Shown: piece by piece, positions 17,342-18,219 of the stretch
Numbering within the stretch: the first letter of the stretch is position 1
How the letters are laid out: each line of letters begins with the position of its first letter
Origin: WHSM01 sp050701635
GTDB lineage: Bacteria > Actinomycetota > Actinomycetes > Mycobacteriales > Micromonosporaceae
DNA length: 18,219 bases
Assembly (NCBI GenBank): GCA_050701635.1
Contig: JBOGDF010000073.1
Coordinates: 1-18,219, forward strand
Direction of reading: 5' to 3'
Translations under genes and position numbers: made by a program
Notes under the pieces: generated by a model
What the model was told of the DNA's origin: nothing
Databases searched by the model: none
Seen by the model: the letters and a program-made list of their open reading frames with translations, nothing else

Positions 17342-18219
17342 CGGGCTCCCTTCACCACGTCGCCGAGTACGGCGACGAACGCGTCTGTGGTCTCGCGATC
17401 CCGTACCGCCAGCCGGAGCCACTCCGGGCCCAGGCCGGGGAACGTGTCGCCGCGGCGGACGGCGTACCCCCGGGATCGGAGTTGCTCACGCACCTGCGCG
17501 GCGCGCGGCAGGCGGATGAGCAGGAACGAGCTGGCGGGCTCGGCACCGAGCGTGACGCCCGGCAGCGACCGCAACCGGTCGACCAGGTACGCCCGGTCCC
17601 CGGTCAGCCCGTCCGCGATCTCCCGCTCCGCAGCGACCGCCACGGGAGAGGCGCACGCCGTCGCGGCGGCCAGCGCCGGAGTCGAGACCGGCCACAGCGG
17701 GGCCACCGCCGCGCATCCGGCGATCAGGTCGGGCGGCCCCAGCAGGTAGCCGATGCGCAGCCCTGCCAGCCCCCAGGTCTTGGTCAGGCTGCGTACCACC
17801 ACCAGGCCCGGAAGGTCCCGACGGTACGCCAGCGACTCCGGCTCACCGGGGATCGTGTCGGCGAACGCCTCGTCGACCACGACCACCCGCCCGGGACGGA
17901 TCAGCTTCTCGATCGCGGCGGCGGGGTGCAGCACCGACGTCGGATTGGTCGGGTTGCCGAGCATCACCAGGTCGGCATCGTCGGGCACCAGCCCGGGGTC
18001 GAAGTCGAAGGGCTCCGCAAGCACGACCCGCTCGGGCAAGAGTCCGCACGCCCGCAGCGCCGCCTCCGGCTCGGTGAACTGCGGGTGCACCACCACCGGA
18101 CGGCGTACCCGGCCGGCGAGCGCGCGGGCCAGCAGGACGAACCCCTGCGCGGCGCCCGCGGTGAGCAGCACCTCGTCAGCCGGGCGGCCGTGCCGAGCCG
18201 CCACCGCACGCGTCGCCGT
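17338..18219 (-). CDS. cobC: CobC/CobD-type PLP aminotransferase-like protein, partial (5' end outside window)
   Basis: Fold-type I PLP enzyme of the cobalamin pathway (threonine-phosphate decarboxylase or related histidinol-phosphate aminotransferase-like protein), making or supplying the aminopropanol arm of cobalamin. Visible features are GAAQGFVLLARAL, the GNPTNPTSVL loop, VVVDEAF (PLP-binding Asp) and SLTKTWGLAGLRIGY with the Schiff-base Lys. The frame stays open to the window edge, showing 293 residues; roughly 40-60 N-terminal residues are missing relative to usual family length. It is coupled to cobT by a 4-nt overlap. Assignment to cobC rather than hisC rests mainly on the cobT neighbour. 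Confidence 0.88.
   Translation of the reverse strand, partial: TATRAVAARHGRPADEVLLTAGAAQGFVLLARALAGRVRRPVVVHPQFTEPEAALRACGLLPERVVLAEPFDFDPGLVPDDADLVMLGNPTNPTSVLHPAAAIEKLIRPGRVVVVDEAFADTIPGEPESLAYRRDLPGLVVVRSLTKTWGLAGLRIGYLLGPPDLIAGCAAVAPLWPVSTPALAAATACASPVAVAAEREIADGLTGDRAYLVDRLRSLPGVTLGAEPASSFLLIRLPRAAQVREQLRSRGYAVRRGDTFPGLGPEWLRLAVRDRETTDAFVAVLGDVVKGAR

Noticed and set aside
14914..17749. Long plus-strand open frames opposite the cobalamin genes
   Set aside because: Ser/Arg/Pro-rich antisense artefacts of the conserved minus-strand genes.

Overview
The window is GC-rich actinobacterial chromosome. Frequent CGTACG-type codon runs, many GTG starts, tightly overlapped operons and a CobC-CobT-siroheme-synthase cluster next to OtsA/OtsB and EttA genes fit a filamentous actinomycete, most probably Micromonosporaceae. 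That placement is an inference from gene content and composition; no rRNA or other phylogenetic marker is present.

Layout. Positions 1-490 hold an A-rich, probably non-coding stretch, a strong terminator hairpin (437-472) and one doubtful small ORF. On the minus strand, 2322-491 is a two-gene, TAATG-coupled operon: a 146-aa protein of unknown function, then a 463-aa protein with a beta-type N-terminal region, a glycine-zipper hydrophobic segment and a C-terminal array of ~49-residue repeats resembling bacterial tandem repeat domain 1. Divergent from it (plus strand, 2658-5537) is a large LuxR-family (LAL-type) regulator whose P-loop lacks two of its usual glycines. Convergent with that regulator is a 5'-truncated hot-dog thioesterase (5539-5907), about 80% identical by eye to an intact thioesterase at 7448-7912. 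Between the two copies sits a segment of about 1.6 kb carrying an AAA+ ATPase of the DUF4143 family. The segment starts at a motif also found near position 330 and ends in a 23-bp tandem-repeat array.

The intact thioesterase follows a second, different thioesterase (7939-8352) and the ABC-F translation factor gene ettA (8354-10030) in one compact minus-strand operon. Divergent from ettA, otsA (10220-11671) overlaps by 4 nt a gene fusing trehalose-6-phosphate phosphatase to a GH15 glucoamylase/trehalase-like domain (11668-14211). Together these would make trehalose and perhaps also hydrolyse it or a related glucan.

The right end is a minus-strand cobalamin/siroheme operon: cobC (cut by the window edge), cobT and a CysG-like fusion of precorrin-2 dehydrogenase and uroporphyrinogen-III methyltransferase. 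A vapBC toxin-antitoxin pair is joined to its tail. The vapB start codon overlaps the methyltransferase stop codon, and a perfect palindrome that looks like a VapB operator lies inside the last codons of the methyltransferase gene.

The least explained parts are the coupled glycine-zipper/repeat-protein operon, the ATPase segment between thioesterase copies with its unusual borders, and the OtsB-GH15 fusion.
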